Positions 47,551-60,004 of a stretch of 64,000 nucleotides of DNA are shown here, piece after piece (the stretch's first letter is position 1; each line of letters opens with the position of its first letter). The DNA is from Glandiceps talaboti. Its lineage: Eukaryota; Hemichordata; Enteropneusta; Spengelidae. The translations under genes and the position numbers were made by a program. The stretch lies in NCBI RefSeq assembly GCF_964340395.1, contig NC_135549.1, positions 2,317,501 to 2,381,500 of the forward strand. The letters are read 5' to 3'. The notes below the pieces were generated by a model. That model had not been told where the DNA came from and ran no database searches. It worked only from the letters and a program-made list of their open reading frames with translations.

Positions 47551-50500
47551 TGACATGACATGACATGACATGACATGACATGTAAGATCTAACTAGATTT
47601 AATTCTCTCTTAAATTTAGCTTGTTTCCATGACACCAGCATTCACTTGAGGAAACAGTTTATCACAAATCATATAAATGTCTGCAAAGGAACACTTTTTT
47701 GAGTATCCTGAATTATTAGCTAAACCTTTGAAGTGTGTGAATCAGAAACCTACTGTAAAATTTTAGAGAAGTTAGTGATGGTTCCCAGTTTTTTAAATCT
47801 TTTATTCACTATTCTGTGGACAAAAAAGAAAAGCTGACAATCCATATGAAATCAAATACATCCTGTTGGTAGTTAGAACTAGTATGACTTGATAATTGGT
47901 AGTTAGTACTAGTATGACTTGATAATTGGTAGTTAGTACTAGTATGACTTGATAATTGGTAGTTAGTACTAGTATGACTTGATAATTGGTAGTTAGTACT
48001 AGTATGACTTGATAATTGGTAGTTAGTACTAGTATGACTTGATAATTGGTAGTTAGTACTAGTATGACTTGATAATTGGTAGTTAGTACTAGTATGACTT
48101 GATAATTGGTAGTTAGTACTAGTATGACTTGATAATTGGTAGTTAGTACTAGTATGACTTGATAATTGGTAGTTAGTACTAGTATGACTTGATAATTGGT
48201 AGTTAGTACTAGTATGACTTGATAATTGGTAGTTAGTACTAGTATGACTTGATAATTGGTAGTTAGTACTAGTATGACTTGATAATTGGTAGTTAGTACT
48301 AGTATGACTTGATAATTGGTAGTTAGTACTAGTATGACTTGATAATTGGTAGTTAGTACTAGTATGACTTGATAATTGGTAGTTAGTACTAGTATGACTT
48401 GATAATTGGTAGTTAGTACTAGTATGACTTGATAATTGGTAGTTTAATAGTACTAGTATGACTTGATAATATTCATAGGATATGTATATGTATTCACAAT
48501 AAAATTTGTACTGATGGTTCCCAAGTTGTTGTTATTTAGAGTCACTTTTCTACATTACAGGACCAATGGAAGTGTGATCCATTTGAAGCCAAGAAAGATG
48601 AAAATGGTGATATCTATGGTAGAGGTACACAGGTAAAATGAACACTATTGGATTATTTGACAGTGTTTGTGTGGTCTACAATGTGAAAGTCTTTCAAATT
48701 TCCCAATCAATAGATTAGAACAGTTGACAGAGATTCTGTGCAATATCAACGTTATAATTTCATAGCATGGAATTTTTACAAAATAAGCAGTCACTGTGTT
48801 ATAGAGAAACATTTATATGTTGTGTTAATTATTCTGTTTTGTGATCAACATTTAGTTCTGTGAATATTATTGATGACATTTCTTCTGTAAAAAGTATAAC
48901 ATTACATGAATCAAAAAGAGAACTTTGAAAAAAACAAAAAAAAACAATTTGCACTATTTTTCATCTTTAAATTTTTTTTTTTATTTTTTTTTATTTGGTA
49001 GGATATGAAGAGTGTTGGAATACAGTAAGTAGAGTTACATACAGATTTGTAAAGTTGATATAATAGTCAGACACATTTTCAATCCTTCTTCCTGGAAGAT
49101 GCTCAATTTGTGATTCAAAAGGACTGCAGAATTCTGAGCTAAAGAATGCTTTGTTATGACTTGTATTTTTACCAGGAAAGTGTTACTCTTGTACAGTAAA
49201 TATTTGACCATCTATCTGACATTGACCATTTTGCAGGTATATTGAAGCTATAAAAAGACTGAAGAAGCAGGGTGTGAAATTGTTGAGAACAATTCACATG
49301 ACCTTTGTGCCAGGTTAGTTCCTTCCTTATCAAAAATTATTACACCCCTCTATGTCAAAGTATTTTGCTTCTTTTGTTTTTATGTTACCATGATGACATT
49401 CAAGTTTGAAATTTGCATATACTCAATGAAAGTATTATACACAAAAACGAAATACAAGAATGTTCACAGCTCTAGAGCAGGCAGATTATAGAGAGAATTA
49501 ACTTTGCCATATTATGAAGATTTCCTATACATAATAGTAAGTAAATCAATTTACTACTGGTATGTTCAAGTGTCAGTGTTTCAAGTCCAAACTTCAATAT
49601 CCAACAGGAAATAATTGTATTCTCAACATTTTATGTTCAGAAACAAGTGTATCAAATCTACTATGTTTCATTACATCAGAGCTCAAATGTCAAGATTTCA
49701 TGCTCAGATATCAGTGTTTTAATTTCAGTAAATTTGTATCTCTTACACTTACAGATGAAGAGGTGACAGGGCGGCTAGGAATGGGGAAGCTTGTTCAAAG
49801 GTCAGAGTTCAAAGACTTGAATGTTGGATATGTCCTAGATGAAGGTACACACTTTGTACATTTCATTTAAATGTTTCTATGTAATGTTTAATGTTTCACA
49901 TTTATTTGTTTTCGTTGTTTTTGTCATTTTGTGAGTTTGAATAGAAAGTGACTTAGTTATCAGAACCTTGAAAATTTCAAATGTTATGATACCAGCCATG
50001 TCAGCATGAGAACATTGGATTTAAGTTACATATTATACTTACAAATATTTCTTTCTTTTTCACCAGGATTGGCTAATCCAAAGGATATTTTCACTGTATT
50101 CTATGGTGAAAGACCAATCTGGTGTAAGTACTGTACTTATATATTTTGGTACAAAATGATATTTCACAAGAATATAACCTGTAGATCATGAAGGAGTTGA
50201 TTCAATTCTGATTGGCTAAAGTTGTCAGTCACAGTTTTCGCATCTTATCAGTGGAGTCATAAATTGGATTACACCACATTATTCTTTTGTTCTGGACAAC
50301 CTGTTTTCAGTATTACATAATTGCAGTACAAATACCACTTGTATGTGTGCATGCACCAGTGCAAATACCACTAGGATGTGTGCATGCACCGGTACAAGTA
50401 CCACTTGTATGTGTGTATGCACCGGTACAAATACCACTTGTATGTGTGCATGCACCAGTGCAAATACCACTAGGATGTGTGCATGCACCAGTGCAAATAC

Positions 50501-53418
50501 CACTACTATGTGTGCATGCACCAGTACAAATACCACTTGTATGTGTGCATGCACCAGTGCATATAATCTCTGATACATGTGCAATAATATGACAGAACCC
50601 CATGAAGTGCATGTGTAAGTGTGGCATACTCAAGGTATAAGCACATGTGCTTGCAGTGTTTTTTGCTGTGCTCGTGAAAGTGCAGCAGAAAATATTGCAA
50701 GCAAAAGTGTAAATACCCCTGAGTACCCCACACTGGTACTCACATGGCTGTTATTATTATACATGTTTATCCGAAACAAACAAATTTCCATAAATATGAC
50801 ATTATACGATAATGCACTTTTTGGTAGGGTCAACGATTGTGTCCTCATTTGCATATTATTTGCATGCAGGTATGCAATAATGTTTTTGGTGTTGTACTGC
50901 AGTGAAAATACCACTAGGATGTGCATGCACCCGTGCAAATAAGCTCTGGTACAAGGCATTTTAGATGTACTCTCTACAGTAGAAATCTTCAGGAGACATG
51001 CCTTCCCTATCTTTAACAGATTACACATTCTTCATCACCCTACCATCCAACCCAGATCAAAGTTTGAAGACTGTAAAAGCTTCTTTTCAGGTGTCTGTCT
51101 GTCTGTCTGTCTTACTAGGGGTCAATGTGAAATGTGTTGGAAATCCTGGTCACGGTTCTCGTTTTATTGAAAACACAGCAGCAGAAAAATTGGTAAGTTT
51201 AAAAACATAACTACCAAAGTTGTTTAGACTAGCTGTCACTACATGTAGGAAGGACATTGTATAATGTTACTTTAATGAAATTATCCTCAGAGACTCCGAG
51301 AGTTTGCACCAGACAAGTTACTGAGCTTTTGTGGGTGTAATCACAAAGTTTACTTTAATCCAACAATTGTTTTTGTCTTAGATATTTATACCTTAGTGAC
51401 CTAGCATTAACATAAAAATAAATACATGTACAGTATAATGTTTTATTTTCTTCCAGCAAAAAGTTATCAACTCATTCTTAGCCTTCCGAGAGGAACAAAA
51501 GCAACTGTAAGTGATATGACATCATTAAATTATAGGGGAAAACAGGCGAGGCTAATTTTAGCTTGGCTGCATTTCTTTATTTTATGAAAAAGTCAACTTT
51601 ACTTACCCTGCAATGAGCAATTTCTTTAAAATATAATTATGAAAATTACCCAAATCTGGATACCTGCACAGCTAAAATTTATCAGGTCTGAAACAGGTCT
51701 GTGGCAGGCCTGATATGACATGCTTGTGGCAGGCCTGATCTGACTTGCCTTTGGCAGGCCTGCTGGGACATGCCTATGGCAGGCCTGATAGGACATGCTT
51801 GTGGCAGACCTGATCTGACAGGCCTGATAGGACATGCTTGTGGCAGGCCTGATCTGACATGCCTGTGGCAGGCCTGATCTGACTTGCCTTTGGCAGGCCT
51901 GCTGGGACGTGCCTGTGGCAGGCCTGATACGACATGCTTGTGGCAGGCCTGATCTGATAGGACATGCTTGTGGCAGGCCTGATCTGACTGGCCTGTGGCA
52001 GGCCTGATAGGACATGCTTGTCGCAGGCCTGATCTGACTGGCCTGCTTCATGCATGTTACAGATCAATCCTGTCACAGGTATGTAGATTTTTAGCCGTGT
52101 AGAAGAGAGCTGCTATACGATGGGAAGAGGCATTGTGGGAAATAATGTGTTAGGAGCTTCTTTTTGTTTTTACAGCTCACTGTCATAATACTATAGCACA
52201 ACACACTTCTCTCTTTTCATGCTGGTGTTTAGCAAAGTATGGTATTCATCAGACAATTCATCATTGTAAAAGTACAGGCCTCTTTACAGCTGTGTTCAAG
52301 AAAATGCACTAAAATATGCTCTGGCTTGTCATGCATGCAGATATAGATGTAGTGGAGAAAACAGTCTAATGGTGTGCAAACAAGTTTGCTACATAGTCGC
52401 TTCAAAGTAGATTGTATATAAAGGTAACAAAGTTTATATATTGTGTTAATCTCTTTCTTGTCTTTCCTACAGACTCCAAAAAAATGAAGAGTTGAAACTC
52501 GGTGATGTTACTACAGTAAATATGAACAAGTTGGAGGTAAGATGACTATCAAGATAGTTGGGGGAAGGGGGACATTTGAAACATATGCAAAACACTGTAT
52601 AAACATTTCTAAAGTGCATTGTGTTGAGGCCATCCATGTAATTCTTCTAATATCAATGGGGGGGGGGGGGGGGGGGGGGGTTAGCTTTTCGACCATTTTC
52701 AAAAGAAGTGTCATATCAGAATACTTCAGATTAAGAAAAATGGCAGCTAAATTTTTCATGCTGGATACAATTCACAGGATGTATTGATGGTATACAAGGC
52801 TGTTAACAAACTACAACACCGGCCAGTCAGAAAAACCGTTTAGTCAGAAGATGATTGGAACATCATAGTGGCACTAGTAGGGTCAAAAATTTAAATGACT
52901 GGCCTGACTTGTTGTCAATGAACTACCTCCAAACAGCACCCAAGTGGCCATAACTGTACAATCCTTTGTTTTTCTGATAACCTGGATATTGTCATATTCT
53001 GCATCGATCCTTCTTTGACATTTCAGGGTGGTATTGCCTACAACGTTGTTCCTATGCAGTTTGTTGCTTCATTTGACATTCGACTGGCGCCAACAGTAGA
53101 TATGAAAGTAAGTCACCCGACCCTGACACATAGTAGAAATGTTAATTTACAAGCCTTCATATTTAATTGAGGGACATAGCCAACTTGAGATACTATTGTT
53201 TCTAGTCAATAGATAATCACATAAACTCTGTCAAGTGTCATTAAAGTTATGTTGGTATGTGTATTAAAATGAGTGTAACATATCCATGTAGCATTGGAAT
53301 AACAAAAATAATTAACCAAAATATTGCCGTAAAACTTTCTGCCCCATGTTACTTCACCTCATATTTAACACAGGATTGACCATGTTGATCTGAAATCTGT
53401 AATACATAACTGTAAAAA

Positions 53419-53496
<78 letters not shown>

Positions 53497-56193
53497 GTGT
53501 GCAGGTGTGCAGGTGCCTATACATCACTTTGATTTCCTACACATTTCATTTTAGTAAACTTTAGTTAAAATTGACCGTAGAGTTTAAGATAATAAGTGTG
53601 TCCAATTTCCTGATTTGTCAATCAAAATGAGAAGAAAGAACAATATTGCAAATTACAATGTATGGTGTGGAATATTTACTTAAAACAGTAGAAAATTGCT
53701 TCCATTTGAGTTCAAACCTGATAATTATTTGTTTTTATTCCCCTAATTCACTGATGATAGGAGTTTGAAGAAAAGATAAAGACATGGTGTACAGAAGCCG
53801 GTACTGATGTTACGTATGAATTTTTACAGGTGAGAAATTCTTAGTCATTAACAACATGACATGACAAGTTCATATGACGGTGGCCATTGTTGTATTTCTG
53901 TGTTTTTTCGTGATCCGACTCTCCCTATATTTCTTTAATATTAAATAATGACTCCTCTTCTATAGCTGGCAATTTTATGGTATTTTTGCATAAAATGGAA
54001 GGGATATCTGCTTGATTTGCATAAAATGTTGGGTTATCAAAGTAATTCGCATAAAATGTATGGTACCAGTGATTTTCATATTTATCAGAATTACAATACA
54101 CATTACTTTGTTGGGGAGAATACTGGTAATATAGTAGTCAGTTACAGTCACTACTGTATTGTAGTTATATTTATTTTGACACGTGAAAAAGTTGATGGAA
54201 TGGTAATTTAGGATGCATCAGGCACACTTTAAATTGGCAAACAGTACAAAGGGAAATTTAAGACACTACTTGTAAATGGCTTGTCTGGTCACCCTGCCAT
54301 TTTGGTAGAATCATCATAAAACTCTTTTAAATTAATTTAGCTCTGTAATGTACATATTGACATACAAGGAAAATATCAATTTAAGTAATTTTGAAACTTG
54401 ACAACTTTTTTGAAATGATGTGACCATTTTAAACCTCTTATATATAAATGCTGTTGTAGTAGTTGTGAGTCTGTTGTTACTGTGTGTATATTTGTGTAAA
54501 AATTCATGATACCATGGCTGGTCACGCCAGTGTATCCTTTATTTACAACATGTTGTCAACTTAATTTGCATAATATACATAAAGTATGGTAGTGGGATTG
54601 ATTTCCAATGAAGTGTATTTAGGTTAAATAATTCCAGTGCCACAATACATACGAATGATATCTGTTTGCTCTAGAATTGACATCCCTAAATTATTGTTTT
54701 TTTGGGTTTTTTTGTCGTCATAGAAACATACGGATAACACCATGACATCTATTGATAAAAGTGACCCATGGTGGAATGCCTTCACAACAGCATGTGAACA
54801 AATGTAAGTAATTAATATGATGTCTACAGGTTATGACATGACTTGATATGACATGTAAATTTACATGAATTGATATGACTTGCACATATCAGTTACACAT
54901 ATGGTACAAATGGTTGCAATGGTTGCCAAAAGACACAGTGTGTATCATACACATTTTACAATTTGTGTTCCCCAAGAACCATTTAGATATAGTAGATAAG
55001 AAACAGGCTTCCTACAGACCACTCAATACAAATATAAACAACACCACACTCCTGCTGATAAACAGGCACTATATATGCACACACATGTCGCCATGGGGAT
55101 CACCATACAAACAAGCAAACAAATTCTTGCTAGAATTCAATCAAATGGAAGTATAAATGTCAAAATCTGAACCTGCATTGTGATGATATTCATTATATAG
55201 CTTCTTTTGTTCCAATGATATTGTATGTGAGCCTGTGTATCAGTTGGGGTTGGGTAGAATAGTTTATATCTGTAGTGAATGGTCTGTGTGAACACTGCTT
55301 CTTATTTAATCTAAATCATTGTGGGGAACATAAAATGTGTATGATACATACAGTCTTTTGGTGATCATTGCATGTTCCTACTGTATTGTAATGAAATTAT
55401 TATTAATAGTACAGATATATAAGAATGTATATAAGAATGATTCAGTTGACTAGTTTCATATTTCAAAATTTCATTAATAAATTATAATCAACAAAAAAAT
55501 AAAATGGCAATAATATATGTTGTTTTGTAATGACATATACTTTTGCAATACTGCTTGTCAAACATTGTTTTAAAAAAAACGGATAAAAATATGGAGATGG
55601 GGTTCAGCATTGTACACGTCTAGTCATGTCATGTCAGTTTAATTTTATTGCATCATGATAGAGAAAAGAACAAACCATCTGTCTGTTAAAGTATGATATT
55701 AATACAGCTCACAGTGACAAAAATAGGTTTACCATTACATCTACATGTATATCATGTTTTAATTTTTTTTTCTGTTTTAAAAAACTACCAGGAGTATGAA
55801 GATAGAAACGGAAATCTTTCCAGCAGCAACAGACAGTCGTTACCTAAGAGAGGTATTCCAACCATATTGAATAACTTTCTATATTGTCGCATCAGTGCAG
55901 TAATGTATCTACTATGCAATTGTATAGCAGACAAGACCTTACTGCACTGAGGCGATGTATGTCTATAACGCAGGGGTTTATAATACCAATGTCTGAAAGT
56001 GTACGCCATCATAACCACAAGACAGACTATAATTTGCTCCCCACCATAATAAAATATACAGTTGAAGTCATTATTTATATTACAATGTATGTATGATGTG
56101 ACACATATTTACAAACATTGTAACATAAGCGTGTGTGTGTGTGTGTGCATGTGTGCGTGCGTATGTATGAATATATGTATGTATGTATGTATG

Positions 56194-56227
<34 letters not shown>

Positions 56228-56805
56228 TGTATGTATGTATGTATGGATGGATGTATGTATGTATGTATGTATGTATGTATGTATGTATGTATGTATGTAT
56301 GTATGTATGGATGGATGTATGTATGTATGTATGTATGTATGTATGTATGTATGTATGGATGGATGTATGTATGTATGTATGTATGTATGTATGTATGTAT
56401 GTATGTATGTATGTATGGATGGATGGATGTATGTATGTATGTATGGATGTATGTATGTATGTATGTATGTATGTATGTATGTATGTATGTATGTATGTAT
56501 GTATGTATGTATGTATGTATGTACGTATAATCATAGAATATTTAGAAGTCACACATTTAATGTTCATGAACTATTTCAAAATTATGCAAAATGTACTGTC
56601 CATCATGTTTGTTCAATTCTGACATGCATTCAATGCTTTCTTTTACTTTTAGCTTGGATATTCTGCTATTGGTTTCTCTCCCATGAACAACACACCGATT
56701 CTGCTTCATGACCACAATGAATTCCTCAATGAAAACATATACCTGAAGGGGATCACCATCTATGAGAAGATTATCCCCGCATTGGCCAATGTGCCTGCCA
56801 TCTGA
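42818..56805 (+). CDS. ACY1: Aminoacylase-1 (M20 metallopeptidase family), copy B, 15 coding exons
   Basis: Coding exons: 42818-42896, 46531-46700, 48561-48632, 49002-49024, 49237-49313, 49755-49844, 50067-50123, 51119-51192, 51457-51506, 52473-52536, 53027-53107, 53761-53829, 54724-54803, 55792-55852, 56653-56805. All junctions are GT-AG and phases agree. Total 1200 nt, 399 residues (human ACY1 has 408). Zinc ligands and catalytic residues: NSHTD (His75, Asp77), QDMK (Asp108), DEEV (Glu142/143), LDEG (Glu170), LLHDHNE (His368). Other family hallmarks are GNPGHGSRF in the dimerisation domain, GGIAYNVVP and FPAATDSRYLRE. Exon 4 is only 23 nt. Cytosolic N-acyl-amino-acid deacylase role follows from the family. 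Start ATG 42818 is conserved with copy A. Confidence 0.95.
43137..43283. mobile_element. Inverted-repeat element, CCTGCTTGCA family
   Basis: The left end TCCTGCTTGCATACTAAGTA and the right end CCGTCTGCAAGCAGGA are inverted, about 150 bp apart, with CGATCCTGATAAGTGTCCCT inside. Related ends are near 27917, 60010-60235 and 63620. Confidence 0.5.
43378..45216. mobile_element. TTA-flanked TIR element, PIF/Harbinger-like by target site
   Basis: Left end TTA then GGGGTAGACCATTCGATATC and a G run; right end GATATCAAATGGTCCACCCC then TTA. The ~40-bp inverted termini (including CTTGGAAGATT / AATCTTCAAAG) and the 3-bp TTA duplication fit PIF/Harbinger preference for TWA. No transposase domain is recognisable in the 1.8-kb interior, which holds repeated TTTCTCCTTCGCC and GAGGGG/TCCCTAGAAGC blocks. 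It is absent from copy A intron 1. Confidence 0.65.
45542..46058. mobile_element. 499-bp TIR element with 9-bp target duplication and subterminal repeats
   Basis: GTATATCTG flanks both sides (45542-45550 and 46050-46058). The termini (GGGGTAGGTCCAACTC; right end inverted GGTGCACGTCCAACTC) are followed by two to four copies of CAACTCGGCCCATTAC-like units on the left and, inverted, GGGCCGAGTTGG on the right. An 8-9-bp duplication suggests hAT or MULE type. No ORF. Absent from copy A. Confidence 0.75.
47300..47580. repeat. (CAGA)n-(TACA)n-(CAGA)n-(TGACA)n compound microsatellite
   Basis: About 280 bp in intron 2 of ACY1 copy B. Copy A lacks it: intron 2 is about 380 bp there against about 1,860 bp here. 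Confidence 0.97.
47868..48465. repeat. 30-bp minisatellite, about 19-20 nearly identical copies
   Basis: The unit is AGTATGACTTGATAATTGGT plus AGTTAGTACT. Most copies are identical by eye. Arm A has only two copies (25624-25675), so the array expanded in arm B after duplication. It sits about 95 bp before exon 3 of ACY1 copy B. Confidence 0.98.
50325..50575. repeat. 33-bp minisatellite, intron 7 of ACY1 copy B
   Basis: About seven copies with TGTGTGCATGCACCAGTGCA and AATACCACT. Inverted counterpart of 23320-23470, with more copies here. Confidence 0.92.
51690..52065. repeat. ~24-bp GC-rich minisatellite, intron 9 of ACY1 copy B
   Basis: Repeats of GACATGCTTGTGGCAGGCCT with GATCTGACAGG or GATAG variants. 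Inverse counterpart of 21900-22215. Confidence 0.92.
52658..52681. repeat. Poly-G run
   Basis: An uninterrupted run of more than 20 G in intron 10 of ACY1 copy B. It could form a G-quadruplex and could also be a sequencing-length error site. Not seen in copy A. Confidence 0.9.
53419..53513. repeat. (GT)n microsatellite, intron 11 of ACY1 copy B
   Basis: GT run ending in GCAGGTGT repeats. Paralogue of 20254-20428. Confidence 0.95.
54914..55374. mobile_element. Palindromic MITE-like element, intron 13 of ACY1 copy B
   Basis: Left: TGCAATGGTTGCCAAAAGAC, GTGTATCATACACATTTTAC, AAGAACCATTTAGAT, CAGACCACTCAATACAAATA. Right: GTAGTGAATGGTCTGTGTGA, TAATCTAAATCATTGTGGGG, AATGTGTATGATACATACAG, TCTTTTGGTGATCATTGCA. 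Same family and same intron as 17752-18203, so insertion predates the arm duplication. Confidence 0.75.
56160..56526. repeat. (GTAT)n microsatellite with GGAT variants, intron 14 of ACY1 copy B
   Basis: About 365 bp of GTAT with several GGATGGAT interruptions, the paralogue of the ~170-bp array at 16573-16748. Long Met-Tyr-Val-Cys frames across it are artefacts. Confidence 0.97.
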
Positions 56806-57110
56806 TTGTCACATGACTATCATTGTGGCAGTCACATGACCATCATATGACATAGGGCTGTAATTTGGAATGATAAATGATATGTATGTGCTTCCCATGT
56901 GAACAAAAATACAATGAATGAGCATATTGGGAAATTTATGATTTTCAGACAGATTTCTGATTGAAATATTAGAACTGGATAATCATTGTATGAACAGTAC
57001 ATGAAAATGGACTTTTTTTAAAGGACGATTTAAATGAGAATGAGAAATCAGTACTGCTTGTTCTAACTTTTTTTCAGACCAGAAATATGGTGACTTTTTA
57101 TGACAAAATG

Positions 57111-57195
57111 AATAAATAAATAACAATAATCCACATTCAGCTGATTTTTTAGTTTCAGTGCTTCTCTATCATAATGATACTAATATATCAATAAA
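57111..57195 (+). terminator. Polyadenylation signals of ACY1 copy B
   Basis: AATAAATAAA at 57111-57120, about 305 bp after the stop codon and conserved in copy A, and a second AATAAA at 57190-57195. Confidence 0.6.
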
Positions 57196-57287
57196 AGGGC
57201 AGCAAATTCCTATGTTACTCAATCCAAATGTCTTCTTCAACCAAATATAAATCAGTGATTGTTTGTACACTATCCACCATTTTAGTT

Positions 57288-57810
57288 TGGGAGCCTTCAG
57301 TAATTTCAAGGGGGAGGGCCAGGGAGTGGAGGGGGGGGGGAGGTGTCACTTTTTACAAATCAGTTATTGAGTGAGGGCCATATTCTAGAAATGGAGATTA
57401 GAGGAGGTTACATTTTACTTTTACTCATTTTTATCTAACTTTTCATACTTGTGATTCTGACATAATCCCACCACTGCCACCAGTTCCAAATCCTACTGTT
57501 ACCACACCCCACCACTGCCAAAAAAATTTTCGAACCCAGGACCTCCTGACAACTAATCTTGAGCTCTGACAACTATGCCGCAGGGGGTGGTGGTGTAAAA
57601 AATGTTTTTCATCAAAATATTTGAACGGGGAGGGGGCTGGGGGTGGTGGGGGGGATGGTCATATTTTAGAGAAAGGAAATTGAGGGAGGGTCACTTTTCA
57701 GCACAACAGACCAGGGGGGAGGGAGGTCACATTTTATGCCACAGACCTGTCGACCAGGCTTGATTTCAACCAGCCCTCCCCTTTGTGATTACTAAAGGCT
57801 CCCTTAGTGT
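57288..57810. mobile_element. TIR element with GGGAGCCTTCAGTAATT ends
   Basis: Left end GGGAGCCTTCAGTAATTTCA and right end GTGATTACTAAAGGCTCCC are inverted. The interior has several GGGAGGTCAC...TTTTA blocks. At 57525-57600, on the minus strand, there is a tRNA-like stretch (TAGTTGTCAGAGCTC; GGTCCTGGGTTCGAA B-box) that may be a small SINE insertion or captured tRNA. Fragments of the family occur at 3728-3867 and 15805-15862. Confidence 0.6.
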
Positions 57811-58636
57811 TTGTCTGTAAAATGTATGCATTTTGGTGAGACAAGGGAGAATGACATAGCAGCATGGATTGGATTTTAACAGCTAATTGGTTGACAGTCT
57901 TTCATGGCCTTCAAGCACAGATACACGGTCAGCTGAAATATCTGTGTGTGTTTCAGAAACACTGTGTAGCATCACATATAGATATTGCCATGGTTTATTA
58001 ATCAGCTACTTATTGTAAAGGTTTTTCTCCTCAAATTATTTGTTCATTCAACTCAACTGAGGGTACTGTAGCAGTCTTACATGTAATATTTGGTCATCAA
58101 AGGGCACTGACCTAACACATTTCTTACTGTTGCTGCAACTTTGATAAGTTATAACCTTTGATTAACATTTACAATAAAGTATAGTTTCTTCATATGACAA
58201 TTTGATGTAATCAATAAAACTGGATGCATTGTAAACTGTTAAATGCTGTTTTGTTCTTGAATTCAGTGACAACTCTAAGAGTGGCAATGTCAGTTTTGTT
58301 AAAGTTAAAAGTCAGCATGAGACTAAATGTACAACAAAACCTCTCCGAAATACAAATATATTTCAGTTAAGTATATTCGAGTTAACTAGCTGCGATTCCT
58401 GTGCAATTTAAAGACTTTTTTCCCGGCACATTATCTCCGGCACCGGCATGCAGTAAAGGCGTTGGTTTTCTTCAATCAGCATCGAAGATACAAGGCTGTT
58501 GACCATAAAAACATACATTTGTACCTGTCCATTTGCAATCTGCTTGAAATGTACATTAATCAAGGACACGATTTGTACATTTTATGTTTCAACTTTTGTT
58601 CTCCAATTTACTTTACTTCCTTGTTTATATACACAC

Positions 58637-58795
58637 CTATCTATTTATGATGTCTTCTATCGATTTCCACCACACGTATCTATTTATGATGTCTTCTATC
58701 GATTTCCACCACACGTATCTATTTATGATGTCTTCTATCGATTTCCACCACACGTATCTATTTATGATGTCTTCTATCGATTTCCACCATATGTA
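58637..58795. repeat. 39-bp tandem repeat, 4 copies
   Basis: Nearly identical units of TATCTATTTATGATGTCTTC plus TATCGATTTCCACCACACG. Frames reading through it repeat YLFMMSSIDFHHT. Confidence 0.95.
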
Positions 58796-58889
58796 TGATT
58801 TTATTGACAATACACAGTCTTGTTTTATCAATATCATTTCATGTTTTAATGGAACTACTAAATGTACCTGTCAAGTCGTATCATAATTA

Positions 58890-59150
58890 TTAATTTACAT
58901 GGTATAATTCAGCTCGGATAAGCATCATGATAAATTGAAGGTGCGCCCTCATCGGGAACCAGGTAACCAGAGTTCTGCAACTCCAATGGTACATATTCAT
59001 TGGCGTGTTTATGTAGTTATACTTCAAATCCCTCACTTTTCTCTCCAATGTTTCATTTCTATTGTGTTCTTGTGTTAACTTTTCCTCAATGTCATCCAAC
59101 ATGTCGACTTGGGCAATGATGAATAAATGAGTAAATGAATTAAACATCAT
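58890..59150 (-). other. Unassigned small ORF with coiled-coil-like segment
   Basis: An 86-residue frame contains VDMLDDIEEKLTQEHN then RNETLERKVRDLKYN, which has heptad spacing of hydrophobics and many charged residues, unlike the neighbouring non-coding frames. No family recognised. It could be a terminal exon of an unknown gene or chance. Confidence 0.2.
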
Positions 59151-60004
59151 GGTAGTTTTTAACTCCTTTAATACATTCAGTGTCTGACTTTTCCATACGC
59201 GCGTTCCGATGATGTATACTTACTTTGCATGACCAAGGTCCGCAGTAAAACTTGGGATCGAAACGGTGCAGTTAACCTTTCCAGGTAAATATATTTTACT
59301 GTTTAGTTGAGTCGTGGAATCATGAACATTAATTGTACTTCCACATACTTATTACTTGTTTATTTCATTTCATAAGTTATTTCTTGTGGGTAATTAATGC
59401 AAAGACTGAACATGCCCATTTGGCTGGGTATAATCACTGACTTCTACATGTACAATTACAAGGGGACTCAGGGGCCTATGGTCGAAATATAGTTTAATGA
59501 ACGGGGGGGGGGGGGGATGGCAGTCAGCGTACGTACACAAACTTTCCACCATGACTTCTACACAAGTTTGATCTTAGACAGCGCCCTCTAGACGATTGAC
59601 AGAGTGTTTCGATATTTCGTTCGTGGGCATCTAATCGGCGTAAACGGGGATTAGGATTACATGATTAGTGCAGGAGTTATTTAGTGTTAGCTCCTCGGCC
59701 AGAGTAGACGGGACTATGGCGAGACAACCTACAACATAATCGGGTTCGGATTGATCTATCATCTTGTTCAAACATCATTCCGCAAATCAGACTTCGATCG
59801 TGTAACTTATATAAGAACAAAAGTTTACATCCCATAGATGATAGAATACGAGCGACTATACTATAATGACATACCGTGGAGGTATAAGAGGAGATACCTC
59901 CTTGAATATACTAATGCATCTGCCCTGATCGATCCCACAGGTGAGGCTCTCCTTCATGACTTCTTGCAATGAAGTCGATTACAGTGATACTAGTCTAGAA
60001 TATT

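Larger units (their letters stand above)
42665..57195 (+). repeat. Inverted duplication, arm B
   Basis: Reverse-complement partner of 15905-29275. It is about 14.5 kb, longer than arm A mainly because of two TIR insertions in intron 1, and microsatellites plus a 30-bp minisatellite in intron 2. The edges are set where similarity is lost by eye (near 42665 and 57195). Confidence 0.9.
57811..60003. other. Downstream of ACY1 copy B, no gene recognised
   Basis: AT-rich, with a 39-bp tandem repeat at 58637-58795 and one possible coding frame at 58890-59150 (minus). No supported host gene. Confidence 0.45.

Noticed and set aside
47868-48465. CRISPR-like direct repeat array
   Set aside because: The units are contiguous with no unique spacers and the genome is eukaryotic; it is a minisatellite.
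56062-56711. Frames of up to 192 residues with MYVC repeats running into ACY1 exon 15
   Set aside because: The GTAT microsatellite is open in all frames. Only the last exon (56653-56805) is coding, and in a different frame context set by splicing.
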